Shown one piece after another: positions 1 to 9,597 of a DNA stretch of 64,000 nucleotides. The notes below the pieces were generated by a model. That model searched no databases. It saw only the letters and a program-made list of their open reading frames with translations, and was not told the DNA's origin. Position numbers and translations under genes: made by a program. Origin of the DNA: Spongospora subterranea f. sp. subterranea (taxonomy: Eukaryota; Endomyxa: Phytomyxea; Phytomyxea; Plasmodiophorida); contig JAUGWO010000172.1 in the NCBI GenBank assembly GCA_049724395.1, positions 1-64,000 of the forward strand, in the 5' to 3' direction. Positions within the stretch are counted from its first letter, which is position 1; every line of letters begins with the position of its first letter.

Positions 1-45
1 CTCTGATGTTTCAACCGGTAAAGGGCACCGCCAGCACATGCTCTG

Positions 46-345
46 AAGGCAGTCCAGAACAAGATTGACGTGGAGCTGTCAAACGATGATGGGTTTGTCA
101 CAGCTGCATGGTCTGATCGGTTTCAAAAAACATTCCGGCTGTCATACAGAATTCGCCATGGTAGTTCAAGAAGACCTTGAAGTTGTCTGGCAAAATTCTG
201 TTCTAACCTCATCCCTAGTCGCTACCATGTATGCAATATACAGGTTAAATGGCACAGACATGTTTGTACAGCAGAAGGTTTCAACATCTTCCGAACCTTC
301 TTCAAATACAGCGGCTGATCTTCAACAGTATTTCTGAATTTATTA
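46..345 (+). pseudogene. pogo/Tigger-like transposase fragment, copy 1
   Basis: A broken reading frame resembles the N-terminal half of pogo/Tigger (CENP-B/jerky-like) transposases. The stretch with AAWSDRFQKTFRLSYRIRHG recalls the Tc5/CENP-B helix-turn-helix consensus (Trp-x2-Arg-Phe...His-Gly). A frame change near position 170 is followed by a part ending in a YAIYRLNGTDMF-like motif, where the family has the Asp-Ile-Phe-Asn...Asp-Glu-Thr start of the DDE domain. The catalytic core is absent, so this is a relic. A second copy lies at 6998-7292 in the same orientation. Family assignment rests on motif resemblance only. Confidence 0.5.
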
Positions 346-1019
346 ATAGGTCGCCCAGCTGTACGCCCGATTTAACCGACATACGCTGCCCGTTGCCCGA
401 ATTTCCCGGCAGGTAATGCACTCCCCCCATTGAAACGACAATTGAGAGAAAAATGCTTGAACCAAACCGCACGACATCTTCGGCGATGATGTCGTGCGGT
501 TCCCAAGTAGCGTCGGAACAACATTTTCCAGTAACTTCGTAGTAATATCGAGATGGCTGTCGTCGTAGAAGTTGAGACACGACGTCGTGTACGTCATTTT
601 CCGAACCCGTTATTTGAATCGCGAACCGTGAGTATTAGCTGATGAGGAGTTGTGCTCACAATGGCGACAGGTCCATATCAATTACATTCGGTCTTAGACG
701 GGGTACGTCGAATGTTAGTAGCAATGAGACAGTAATCACTTTCCCGAAAATTAGCCTGTTCAACCGAGTTCTGCTTACAGCGACGTGAGCGGACATTCGC
801 TCGGTGAGACGAAACTGTTTTCTGAACAGACTGATGTATGTTATCGAGAGATTCAAGAAGATTGGACGTTAGTTTGAATATCGAATCGGCACTCAAGGGA
901 ATGTCGACAACCTTGTCTAGCCTACCCAAAAAAATAACAGATAATAATTGTGAAGGGGCGATGCCTGTGAAGATGGTGACCGGTGCAGACTTCACTCGAG
1001 GACGGATCTTGTGGTTCAT
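302..1019 (-). pseudogene. Post-integrase linker and chromodomain-like tail
   Basis: The 113-residue frame at 678-1019 has the post-integrase pattern (KSAPVTIFTGIAPSQ, then a Ser/Arg-rich stretch and NFRESDYCLIA). After a gap, 302-590 holds RYYYEVTGKCCSDATWEPHD followed by IIAEDVV, which resembles a chromodomain (beta strands, then Thr-Trp-Glu-Pro and an acidic helix). In chromoviruses this tail directs integration to heterochromatin. Fragments are out of frame with each other. Confidence 0.65.
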
Positions 1020-1039
1020 GAGCCATGTTCACTAAAGGT

Positions 1040-1851
1040 AAGCCAGTCCTGTAGAAAATTCAACTGCATTTCCGATGCCAGTGTCTTTAAAAGAGCCAGA
1101 ACATGACGATTTACGATTTCCACCGTACCGTTTGCCCAAGGCGTGTATGCGGTCGTAAAATGATGGTAAATATGTAAGCGCGAGCACAGTTCCTCAATGA
1201 CGAGATTTTTGAAATGAGTTCCTTAATCCGATACATGAGTGGACACAATACCGAACCCTTTGAACCAATTCATCAACGCGTCAACGACGGTTCCATGATC
1301 AGCGTTTGTGCAAGGTATGAGTTCGACGAAATTGCTAAAGCCGTCCTTCAAAACCGAAATATATTTGAAAAGATGTCAGCACTTCGGAGACTGTTTGCTA
1401 ATGAACAGATAGTCGTAGTGGATGACTTTGTTCGGTTGTTCAACGTGAATCACATTTCCGAACACGCGGAATAATTTTACCTTTCACGCGAAGAAAGAAC
1501 AAACAGTGCAGAACGAAATCGTCCACTGTCGACTTCATATTTGGCCGCCAGAAATGCTTGGCGATTGTGGCAAGCGTGGCGTTGGGAACAAGATGAGCTG
1601 AAAGTCCCATATGGGCGATAACACAAATGCGGATCTGGCAACGGCTCTGCAGGAATCCATATCTGATTGTCGCGGGTCTTCCATGCCAAATCAGTCGCGT
1701 CGATGACCAGTTCGATGTCGTCGTTCAAAATGAAAATACGGCCATCGTGTGAGCGATTTGAAGAATGAATAAAATCTGACTGGGTTCTAACGATTTCAGT
1801 AAGCGTTGGCCAAACAAAAGATTCGCGGAATTGGTAATCGTCGAACGACAC
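1040..1851 (-). pseudogene. Integrase (zinc-binding and catalytic core) of the Ty3/gypsy element
   Basis: In the frame alternative to the longest ORF, 1477-1700 encodes an HHCC-like zinc-binding domain (AHMGLSAH, then FWRPNM and FVLHCLFF). From about 1475 to 1040 the core follows: HYDYLF (first Asp), VSD-stop-GTHFKN (second Asp, interrupted by a stop) and PWANGTVEIVNRH (Glu). At least two in-frame stops show that it cannot be made as one protein. Confidence 0.82.
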
Positions 1852-1924
1852 GCGAAGACGCTTGGCTTTGATGATTACGTCGTCGCCGTTCGGTTCGACG
1901 GGGACGTCCCATCGAGTCCCGAGA

Positions 1925-2350
1925 TCAGCCCAGAACGTTGACTTCTCCAGCCGTGTGCTGGATGTCGAAATTATATTGAGAGAGCTGCATTTCCCATCGG
2001 GCGAGGCGGTCCTCAGAGTGACGAGAAATTGAGGATGTTCGTGATGTTGGGTCGAGGATGTAGACCAAGTTACGATGATCGGTAAATATTGTAAATGGGT
2101 GCTGGGTCTGAAGGAAATGTTTCAAACGATGAACCCCTTCAACGATAGGGAATCCCTCTTTCTCTATCGTTGCCCAGCGCAGTTGACTTCCCTTAAACGA
2201 GCCACTGATGAAGGCTAATGGTTCATGTTGTTGTTTCGAGAGTTCTTTGCCTATGTCGTTGAGGGGGATCTGTGTAAGGAAAACTGACCAAAAACCGTTC
2301 GAAGCATCAGGAATGAAGCATAGTCTCCAGTCGTCCTTAACGTGGGCCAT
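1925..2350 (-). pseudogene. RNase H domain of the Ty3/gypsy element
   Basis: This 141-residue frame matches the RT-linked RNase H domain: a first acidic residue in FIPDASNGFWSVFLTQ, then SGSFKGSQLRWATIEKEGFP, and FTIFTDHRNLVYILDP with the conserved Thr-Asp-His-x-Asn. It ends with RLARWEMQLSQYNFDIQHTA, typical of gypsy elements, just before the integrase part begins. Confidence 0.85.
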
Positions 2351-2404
2351 TGGTTATCAACTTGGTGAGAACTTGCTTAAATTCGGAAAAACATTTGGCA
2401 TTGT

Positions 2405-3290
2405 TCAGACGTCCACCCCCCTTGATGGACAAGATTGACGCGTCGCAACTGTGTTTGCTTGAAGGAATCGACAAATTTGGAACAGCGGACTAGTAGTTTC
2501 TGCAAAGGGTCGATCAATTGTGCATAACGTGGTATATTCCCTCGTATCCAGTTGATGGAGCACAAGAACTGCTGTAATATCCGCTGCAGTAGTCGGGACG
2601 TTAAGAGTTGCTAATGCGGATACCAAATGTGTGTCGAATGACGTCCCTTCAGCTGAAATAACGCGACCGCACCATTTTACTGTGTTCTTATAAAGATGAC
2701 ATGGATTCGGATTGAGCGTGATGCCGAAGCGAGCCAAAAGGCCAAGAAGCTTGTTGAGCAAACGAAAATAATCATTAATGTTTTGGGCATAACCCAACAG
2801 GTCATCAACCCACAGTAAAACGCCATTATACAGGAGATCGCCTAAAGCCTCTTGCATTCCCGCTTGAAACGCGAAAACGGCGTCGGCCAATCCTTGAACG
2901 ATTCTTCGTGGCGTGTAGACTGCCTCATGGGTCATGAAAGAACAGCGTTCCTGCGATTCGGGATGTAGGGGAAACTGCCAGTAGCCTTTAAAGGCGTCCA
3001 GCAATATATAAATCGATGAGTTACGTAGGTAATTGAGAATGATATCTATATGTGGCATCGGCCAAATTGCTCGTTCTGATCGGCTGCTCACATCTTTGGT
3101 GTCAATGCATAGACGATGACCACGAACCGACGTGTCCTTTCTGTCGATTACCAGGCAAGTGGACGCGGAACGGGCATGTGGATTGCAGTAGATGAATCCG
3201 TTCTGCTCCAGATCGCGGTGTGCTTGTGCATGAAACCTTGATGAACTGGTGAATATCGGCGGGCGCGAGCACGGTAATGGGGACAGTCTG
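2405..3290 (-). pseudogene. Reverse transcriptase of the Ty3/gypsy element
   Basis: The 228-residue frame at 2405-3091 has the RT palm: YILLDAFKGYWQFPLHP holds the first catalytic Asp, and LLWVDDLLGYA is the Tyr/Val-x-Asp-Asp box. The frame upstream (to about 3290) supplies the fingers, with the LEQNGFIYCN and WPMPHIDIIL signatures. A frame change after about residue 165 breaks the link to RNase H, so the polyprotein is not intact. Confidence 0.85.
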
Positions 3291-3305
3291 CTTTGAAATG
3301 GATTT

Positions 3306-3850
3306 TCAATAATGGAAAATTTGCCGGCGGGTCATTGAACAGTTTAGTTCCACACGTCTACGATCTTTGTATTCGTTCGTCAGTCCTTCGACTATTGCAC
3401 GATCAATCATCATGTCCATTGATAATTGGTGTACCTCGCTTGTAGATGATTCGCCTATTTCGACGAGGTAAGCGTCGCCGGGTTCGTTTTCGCAATCGTC
3501 AGGAAACTCCTCTCGCGTTTCGGTGATCATGTTCCGCTTTATACGAAGTTTGGTGGATATGTCATAATCGGCGTCATCGTCGATCGTGGGTTCTTCCACC
3601 TCCAGATGGTTGCCAGATATATTGGCCAGACGTTCGATCAACAAGCGTATGTGGATCAATACGCAAAGCGACATGTTCGGGCTAACCGATCAGAATGATA
3701 TCGTCAGACAGGTCCTGTTCAGTGAGTGGTGTCCCCGTAAAGTACATGTTTTGCCGGTCGACTTTGTCAACGTCAAATCCAGTTTGGCAGTGGCGACGAT
3801 TGTGATTGGATTGTTCTTGGACGCTTGTTCCGCCCGAAGTGGTGGATCAT
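3306..3850 (-). pseudogene. Protease/RT linker region of the Ty3/gypsy element
   Basis: This is a partly open minus-strand stretch between the Gag and reverse-transcriptase parts. The frame from 3674 to 3306 is acidic and otherwise unremarkable. Upstream of it a broken frame has a hydrophobic beta-like run (ITIVATAKLDLTL) that would suit a retroviral-type aspartic protease, but the active-site Asp-Ser/Thr-Gly triad was not found. Position is the main reason for the assignment. Confidence 0.45.
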
Positions 3851-4286
3851 GATATTTTCAACGCTGACAACTTCAGTCAATATTCAAATGACTGACGGGA
3901 GACATTACATTACATTAATGGGCTGATTGGGAAATATCCGTCATACAAAATTCCCGGCTGTGTTTTCGCTATACCTGTTACTTGACCGTTTCGTATAAAA
4001 CGCAATTCAAAATCGTTCAAACGCACGCTCGAGGAAAGTAACCGTTTGTTTGTCAATTTATCAAAAACGTCAAGCTCCAATTTTCTTATGCGCCTCACGA
4101 TGTTCAAGTTGACCAAATGAGAAAGTCAGTTCGTCAAAGTACTTACTGGAAAGGTACAACGAGGATTCAGCACCGGCGCGCCATTTCGACCAGGCCAACG
4201 CAGCACCAACAACTATGACGCCACGATGGCGAACGGTCGGGACCGGTGTGGACTCATCGCCTTCCCGATAACGCGCCGAAATCCTT

Positions 4287-4715
4287 TCACATAACCATAT
4301 CCAAACTTGGACAGCAAGGTGAAATACTGCGTGGGCACTGGCAAAATTTGAATTCGCCTTTAAAAACAGAGATGTCAACAAACGCAACCGAAAGCGTTAA
4401 GCGCTCTGAGAGCGATCTTTCTGAATTCTGCGGCGTAGATGGCCACGGATCGGCTGGATTGTCGCAACGTTGAGAGTCGTTGTTGCGGTGCGCTTCCGGT
4501 TGGGGTCCCCGAATATTCCCACTAGAGCCATCTCGAACGCTTGCCAGTTGATCAGTATGGCATCGTGAGTTTCCAGATATGGGGTTACCCAATCTAAAGC
4601 GGCGTCCTTCAAGAGCGATGATACGAAGCCCAGTGAACATGTGGGGCGCGTATGAAAATTGAAGCTTGACGGCATTGATAAATTGCCGTTCGAGACTTGA
4701 TCTGACGCGTGTCAT
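4287..4715 (-). pseudogene. Gag fragment of the Ty3/gypsy element
   Basis: A 92-residue frame at 4397-4675 carries a retrotransposon capsid-like core: KDAALDWVTPYLE, then FEMALVGIFGDPNRK. This matches the Gag pattern of gypsy elements (Ala-Ala-x-x-Trp...Phe...Leu...Phe-Gly-Asp-Pro). A further frame, down to about 4070, probably continues Gag after a shift. No zinc knuckle was seen. It lies at the 5' end of the minus-strand element, as expected. Confidence 0.75.
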
Positions 4716-5244
4716 ATTCCTTTTGAAACATGCTGATTAGATGTTTTGGTCAGTGACGCCCGTGCTTCTTTCTTAAAGCCGCTGTCAGCTTTCTTTCCCT
4801 GGCGGGATAACTGGATCAAGTTGGTTACGAGGAAACCGTCCTTGGTCGAATTCCATTCTGCGCGGCTGCGATGGCACTGTGTAGCCCCGCGTCATCCGCG
4901 CAATTATCCCGCATGTCGGAGGTGGATTCTGGGATTCCCGTTTTTCACCCCCCAATTCCCCTTTTGAACCAGGCATAGCATAAAACGGCTGCCAAACACG
5001 CCACGGCACGGACAAATATTGTTTGACTCTCCGTGGAATCCAAACGCGCCCGGGACTCGAAAATAAGGTCTCAATGGCGCTGATTAACCCGGTCAGATAA
5101 TATACACTTTTGACTGTGACTGTTCAAATCAAGCGAAACCATCGCAGCACCTGCAGGAACCGTCACCTGCAGTGGCCGTGAGAGTCCGAGAATCAGGCCC
5201 AAGTCCACGGGTACACGGTCAGTTGGCCATTTTTCCATTCCAAC
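4716..5244. other. Intergenic; possible remnant 5' end of the retroelement
   Basis: No coding frame here is convincing. The stretch sits upstream of Gag (minus strand) and upstream of the secreted-protein gene (plus strand), so it could hold both a decayed LTR and that gene's promoter. No direct partner sequence was found at the other end of the element. Confidence 0.3.
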
Positions 5245-6810
5245 ATGATCTGGTATCTGTTATTGCTATGTCATGTTTACTCGACCAAAGCCAACGATGC
5301 AACCGATAGCGGAATTCCTCTCCAGGGCTTACGCCCTGACCACCCAGAAAACTTGTGTAGCAACGTCAATCTGCCCGACTACATTGTGAACCGCATCGAT
5401 CAAGCTCTATATGACGAAGGTTCAGCAAATGGTACTGGTTCATTTCCGTTCGATTCGATGAGTTGAACTTTGTGGACAGATCGTCAATCAACGGTGAGCC
5501 TTTCTTCACAAACTGTTGGTTGTTCGACTGGAAACAGCGGCAAAACTTCGAGAAGTGCTCCGTTGTTCGATCTAAATTGTCCCTACTCCATAGAATCTGA
5601 TACCGTCTATCCTGACTTCATTAAAGACTGTGCAATTCAAGCGTCGTTTCCACATCGAACAGAACCTAATTATGTTTCAATTCCATTGGCGACAGGCCCA
5701 ACGGTCTCAATCAGTCAACCAGATAGCCAATTCACGTGTAGTTCACTGTCGCAACCTGGCGCTTGTTCAACTAGAACTAGCGATAAATTTGATCGCAACG
5801 TGGAATACTTTCTGGACAACAACACTGGTTTTAACAATGATCTGCAGGACTCCGAAGAACGCGAGGTCGTTCAAGAGTTTCCGGACAACGACTCTGGTTT
5901 TGAAGATGGTCCAACTGACACAAAAAAGCGCAAGAACTTTGGTTTTGACGATGGTCCAACTGACACAAAAAAGCGAAAGGGCGTTCAGTCCTCAATCATC
6001 AGGGCACCAATTTATCGTTTTCAGCGAAAGCCCTTGAACCTTTTTTCTAACTGGCCACGAATCAAATTTGAACGTTCCTTCAAGTGCAAATTGGTGTCGA
6101 AAGACGCACTCAATGGCCTTGAAAGTTATGTAAACAGCGTAAGGAATAATAAGACACCAATCAAGAGTAAACGCGACGTCAAAACTGACGTCGTGATCGC
6201 AATTGGAAATTGCCTGGAAACACTCGACGATTGCCTTCCAGACAACCCAATTATTCTGAAACCACGAACACGACAGATGGCGAAAATTATACTGGGCAAG
6301 GTTCATAAGAACCAATTCGAGATTAATTTGAAGATATGTTTTCACTTCGCTCGTTTGCGTCCAACCCTCCAGTGTTATTTTTTATCTGAACAACGAACAC
6401 ACTTCGAAAATTCGTTTTCAAATTTCGAAAATGCGTTCTCGGATTGGGTAGCCGACAAATTGTCGATGATGTCGATTGTATTTCGCTCTGTAAATTCCTG
6501 TGATTATCATCGTCCTATTCTGTCGCTGTTCTGGAATGCATCTGTGGAACTGCTAGCAATGCATGGGGTCAATCAATTGGACTATATGGAGTGCTTGAAG
6601 GCTCATATTATGGTCAAAATGAGCAATCGCCACAGCAGACACAAATCAAAGCTTATCTGGGACAGAAATGAAGATGTTTCAAATTGTCTGCACGAATACC
6701 TGTCTGTGGTTCTGAGTCTCATTGCCGATACGATTGAGACAGCTAATGGCAATGACGTCGAAAGACAGAGAGTTAGCAAGTTCATTATTTCGAAGTCGAA
6801 GAAAAAATAA
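5245..6810 (+). CDS. Predicted secreted protein with duplicated nuclear-localisation-like motif
   Basis: This is a two-exon gene: 5245-5419 and 5480-6810, with a 60-nt GT-AG intron (GTTCAG...GGACAG). The join keeps frame (Asp codon GA-G/AT split as g|at) and gives 501 residues. Residues 1-16 (MIWYLLLLCHVYSTKA) look like a cleavable signal peptide. Residues ~60-160 are Ser/Thr/Asp-rich and probably disordered. They contain a tandem duplication, GFEDGPTDTKKRK then GFDDGPTDTKKRK, whose Lys-Lys-Arg-Lys cores fit a monopartite nuclear localisation signal. The C-terminal ~270 residues are basic-hydrophobic and end in a Lys-rich tail (SKSKKK). No known family was recognised. The gene lies between a dead retroelement and a transposase relic. 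Secretion signal plus NLS suggests a host-nucleus effector, which is inference; a residual membrane or vacuolar protein is the alternative. Confidence 0.7.
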
Positions 6811-6997
6811 CAGTCAAATAAGACAATCCTGACAAACAACGCACCAACACGAATACAAAATAACCTTCGAGCATCACAAGGATTCATCGACCGATATGAA
6901 TAAACTATAAATGTTCCCGAACTTTGATTTTGTTTAGAAAACAAATAGCCACATTTGCCTGCCTCGCTAGTATTTGACCGCTAAATGGCACTGTTAG

Positions 6998-7292
6998 CGC
7001 AGTCCAGAAAAAGATTGACGTGGAGCTGTCAAACGATGATGCGTTTGTCACAGCTGCATGATCTGATCGGTTTCAAAAAACATTCCGGCTTTCATGAAGA
7101 ATGTCGCCATGGTAGTTCACATGACCTTGGAGTTATCTGGCAAAATTCTGTGCCAACCTCATCCCTAGTCGCTACCATATATGCCTTATACCGATTACAT
7201 GTCGCAGACATTGTTGTACCGCTGAAGGAGTTCAAAATCTTCCGAACATTCTTTCAATACCGCGCCTGATCTTCAACAGTATTTGTCTCTGA
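6998..7292 (+). pseudogene. pogo/Tigger-like transposase fragment, copy 2
   Basis: This direct repeat of the sequence at 46-345 runs from the shared GCAGTCCAGAA start to the shared GATCTTCAACAGTATTT end, with scattered substitutions and small indels. The helix-turn-helix frame has stops where copy 1 is open, while the downstream part is open here and ends ADIVVPLKEFKIFRTFFQYR, resembling the Asp-Ile-Phe-Asn...Asp-Glu-Thr-Gly motif of pogo-like transposases. The two copies are thus complementary in what they preserve. Confidence 0.5.
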
Positions 7293-7909
7293 AATCTGGA
7301 CAGTTAGTGAATCTAAAGTAAACCGCATGGCGTTGACAAAAAAATTTTCTTTTATATTGAGTCCCAAATATCCATTTTGACGTTCAATTTGATACGGTGA
7401 AAACAGCAATGACGTCGCTGACGCGTAAGCGACAGCAGCACTTTGCATTAATCCAGTCTTAAAAATCGGGGCGGTATACTGCCAGGTTTTCATCGACCAC
7501 ACAGCCCGTTGACCGGCCACATGTCCGCTAACCAGGGGAGTCTTCCCCCCAAGGTATGTTTCCATTTGAGGATTTGCAGTCGTATCAGCCCATGGCTCAA
7601 AATTCTCACAGTAATGCGGAAACCACGTGTAAGTATTGGTGCTTGACACAAAACGAGAAGGGACAGACATGTCAGCACGGTTGCCACGACTTCCAGTGAG
7701 GATCCACCAAGTGCACAATCTATGACGGCGATATGCCTGGCAATTCTGTCATCCTCTTCCACCATGGCACTCATGACCTTGATACACCCCGTATTTGCGA
7801 CCTCACAGGCCACCTCAATCCCGTATGAATCACTGAATTCCCTCTGATACGCATCTGGGCTGTGCGTCAACCCTCTTTGAAACTCCAACGCGTTCTGATC
7901 CGCTATCAC
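7254..7909 (-). pseudogene. Hypothetical minus-strand gene fragment
   Basis: Two overlapping minus-strand frames (7490-7909 and 7254-7718) read like parts of one protein with a frame change near 7680-7718. The first contains FSDSYGIEVACEVANTGC; the second contains NTYTWFPHYCENFEPWAD and GYLGLNIKENFFVNAMRF. I recognise no family. Its 3' end overlaps the last ~40 bp of the pogo-like repeat in antisense. It may be a transposon ORF or a decayed gene. Confidence 0.3.
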
Positions 7910-8169
7910 ATTCCTTGAGGTGGGCCTCTAACGACAATTTGCCAAGTGCCAAGTACATTGTGACACCTCCCACTCTTCACGGCCAACGTCCTCGGTGGCT
8001 TTACACTTCCGAATGCCAAAACTCTGTTCTTCTTCCTCGTCGTTGAACGTCGTGTGTTGTGTAGGGCGTTTTCGTGGTTGGCGATCAGCGTGGCGAAGCC
8101 GGAGGCTGCTTGGTTGAGTTCGCTTTGGGCGGCCTGAAGTTGGCTTTGCAATACTGCGTTGTCTGGCAT
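7906..8169 (-). pseudogene. Coiled-coil fragment within the left arm of an inverted repeat
   Basis: This short frame starts MPDNAVLQSQLQAAQSELNQ and continues with a Leu/Ala heptad pattern, then becomes Arg/Lys-rich. The same coding frame recurs on the plus strand at 8796-9009 (QAAQSELNQAFSGFATLIAN), so the fragment was inverted and duplicated. It is too short to name; a Gag-like coiled coil is one possibility. Confidence 0.3.
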
Positions 8170-8960
8170 TGCATCGGCGCTCGCCTTCTTGTGCTGGATA
8201 GAGGTATGGTTTTTGATAGCCTTGATCGAGCATCGTCGATACTGGATGGGTCGATGTGGTTTGGTGCGTGCTCTGTGTTCCTCAACGCGCGCGGTCTCGT
8301 TTCGATTAACTCCATTATCTCATATACACCAACGTGATCCCCATGGCCACCTCCTGATTCCATAATCGCCAGTATTCCATAATTGCCAGTTGTGGTCGTT
8401 CAAGGTGTACGATGTCAGATGACTGACAGTGATAACTGCGTTTACTGGGCCTGTAATCGGCACGAGCCCGCTTGTAAGGCTCGGGAACGCGTGAGTAGCG
8501 CCAAACGGGCGATGGTTGTGCTCCGGTGCGGCAGTTAAGAAGTGCGACACGTCTCCAAGGGACAGTCGTGACGCAAGCGTTCCCAAACGAGCTCGTGCCG
8601 GCAACCAGCCATCGTAACCTTGAACGACCATAACTGGCAATTATGGACTAAGGAGGTGGCAATGGCAAGCATGGGTTAATGAAGCCGATCGAAACGCGAC
8701 CACTTGCATCGAGGAACACAGAGCACCCGACCATCGAGTATCGACGACGCTCGATCCGGGCCTTCAAAAGCCACACATCTCCTCAGCACAAAGAAGGCGA
8801 GCGCCAATGCAATGCGGGGGACAACCCAGTACTGCAAAAGCCAACCGCAGGCAGCCCAAAGCGAACTTAACCAAGCCTTCTCGGGCTTCGCCACGCTGAT
8901 CGCCAACCACGAAAACGTCCTCCATACACACGACGTTCAGGGACGAGGAAGAAGAACAGG
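8024..8960. repeat. Long inverted repeat (foldback) 1
   Basis: The left arm, 8024-8406, matches the reverse complement of 8617-8960 at high but imperfect identity. Examples are CCATAATTGCCAGTT at 8377 against AACTGGCAATTATGG near 8632, GCCACCTCCT near 8345 against AGGAGGTGGC at 8651, and the coiled-coil coding segment. The spacer of about 210 bp is unique. Transcription across it would form a hairpin of about 350 bp. Confidence 0.85.
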
Positions 8961-9009
8961 CGCCACCACAGACTACCTCGACAACTCATTTATCTACCTA
9001 TCTGATTAA

Positions 9010-9597
9010 CTCAACTTTATTATCAATGATTCACATTCACTTTGATTACATCAATCAATTGAAAGGCGATTTGGTTTTGAACCATTCTAAACCGATGCAA
9101 CAGATCTTACAGATTTCACGATTGGATGAATACATGAAAAAATATTCGGTTTTGGCCAAATCGTATGGATGCCATATTGAGATCACGACAACATTCACAA
9201 AGCCTGTCCGATTTTAGTGGTCAAAGTTGTCACAAACTTTGACCTACGCCATTGGTCATATTCTTCTGACTGTGTTTCCGTCAGTTACATGTGAATTGCG
9301 CAACCCCCTTGTGACATGGGGCGCCACTGACTGCATTGCACACAGAACAAAAATTGTATCCTGTCGGGGATTGGCGTGGCAATAAAGACCTGCAGAAAAC
9401 ATTTGTCCAGCTCTAGCGAGATGGCGGTGCTGACCCATCTCTATCCTTGTACAACGGATTATTGGGAGATTTCTGAGATCTGCAAACCAGTCTTGTTCGA
9501 AAAGCCGAATTACGGGGAAAGGGGGGGGGGGGGCCGTTGTGGCGGAGTAGCGGGCGGTGTACTGTAATACCGGGTCACAAATCACATCTGATTTGAG
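9010..9597. other. Intergenic region upstream of XPG, with a G13 run
   Basis: No supported gene. A run of 13 G lies at 9521-9533, about 65 bp upstream of the XPG start codon. It may be part of that gene's promoter or a variable homopolymer; no TATA-like box is evident. Confidence 0.4.

Larger units (their letters stand above)
302..4715 (-). mobile_element. Degenerate Ty3/gypsy retrotransposon (chromodomain type)
   Basis: Reading the minus strand from 4715 down to 302, fragments appear in the order Gag, protease-like region, reverse transcriptase, RNase H, integrase zinc-binding domain, integrase core, post-integrase linker and a chromodomain-like tail. That order is diagnostic of Ty3/gypsy elements with a C-terminal chromodomain (chromoviruses). 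Stops and frame changes separate the parts, so the element is dead. I could not find matching LTRs: where the 3' LTR should lie, the window holds a pogo-like fragment, and 4716-5244 shows no obvious partner. The individual domains are listed separately. Confidence 0.88.

Noticed and set aside
1214-1474. 86-residue plus-strand ORF
   Set aside because: Antisense to the integrase core of the gypsy element.
9521-9533. G13 run as a possible G-quadruplex promoter element
   Set aside because: A single uninterrupted run in one place; could be a sequencing artefact. Only noted as a homopolymer.
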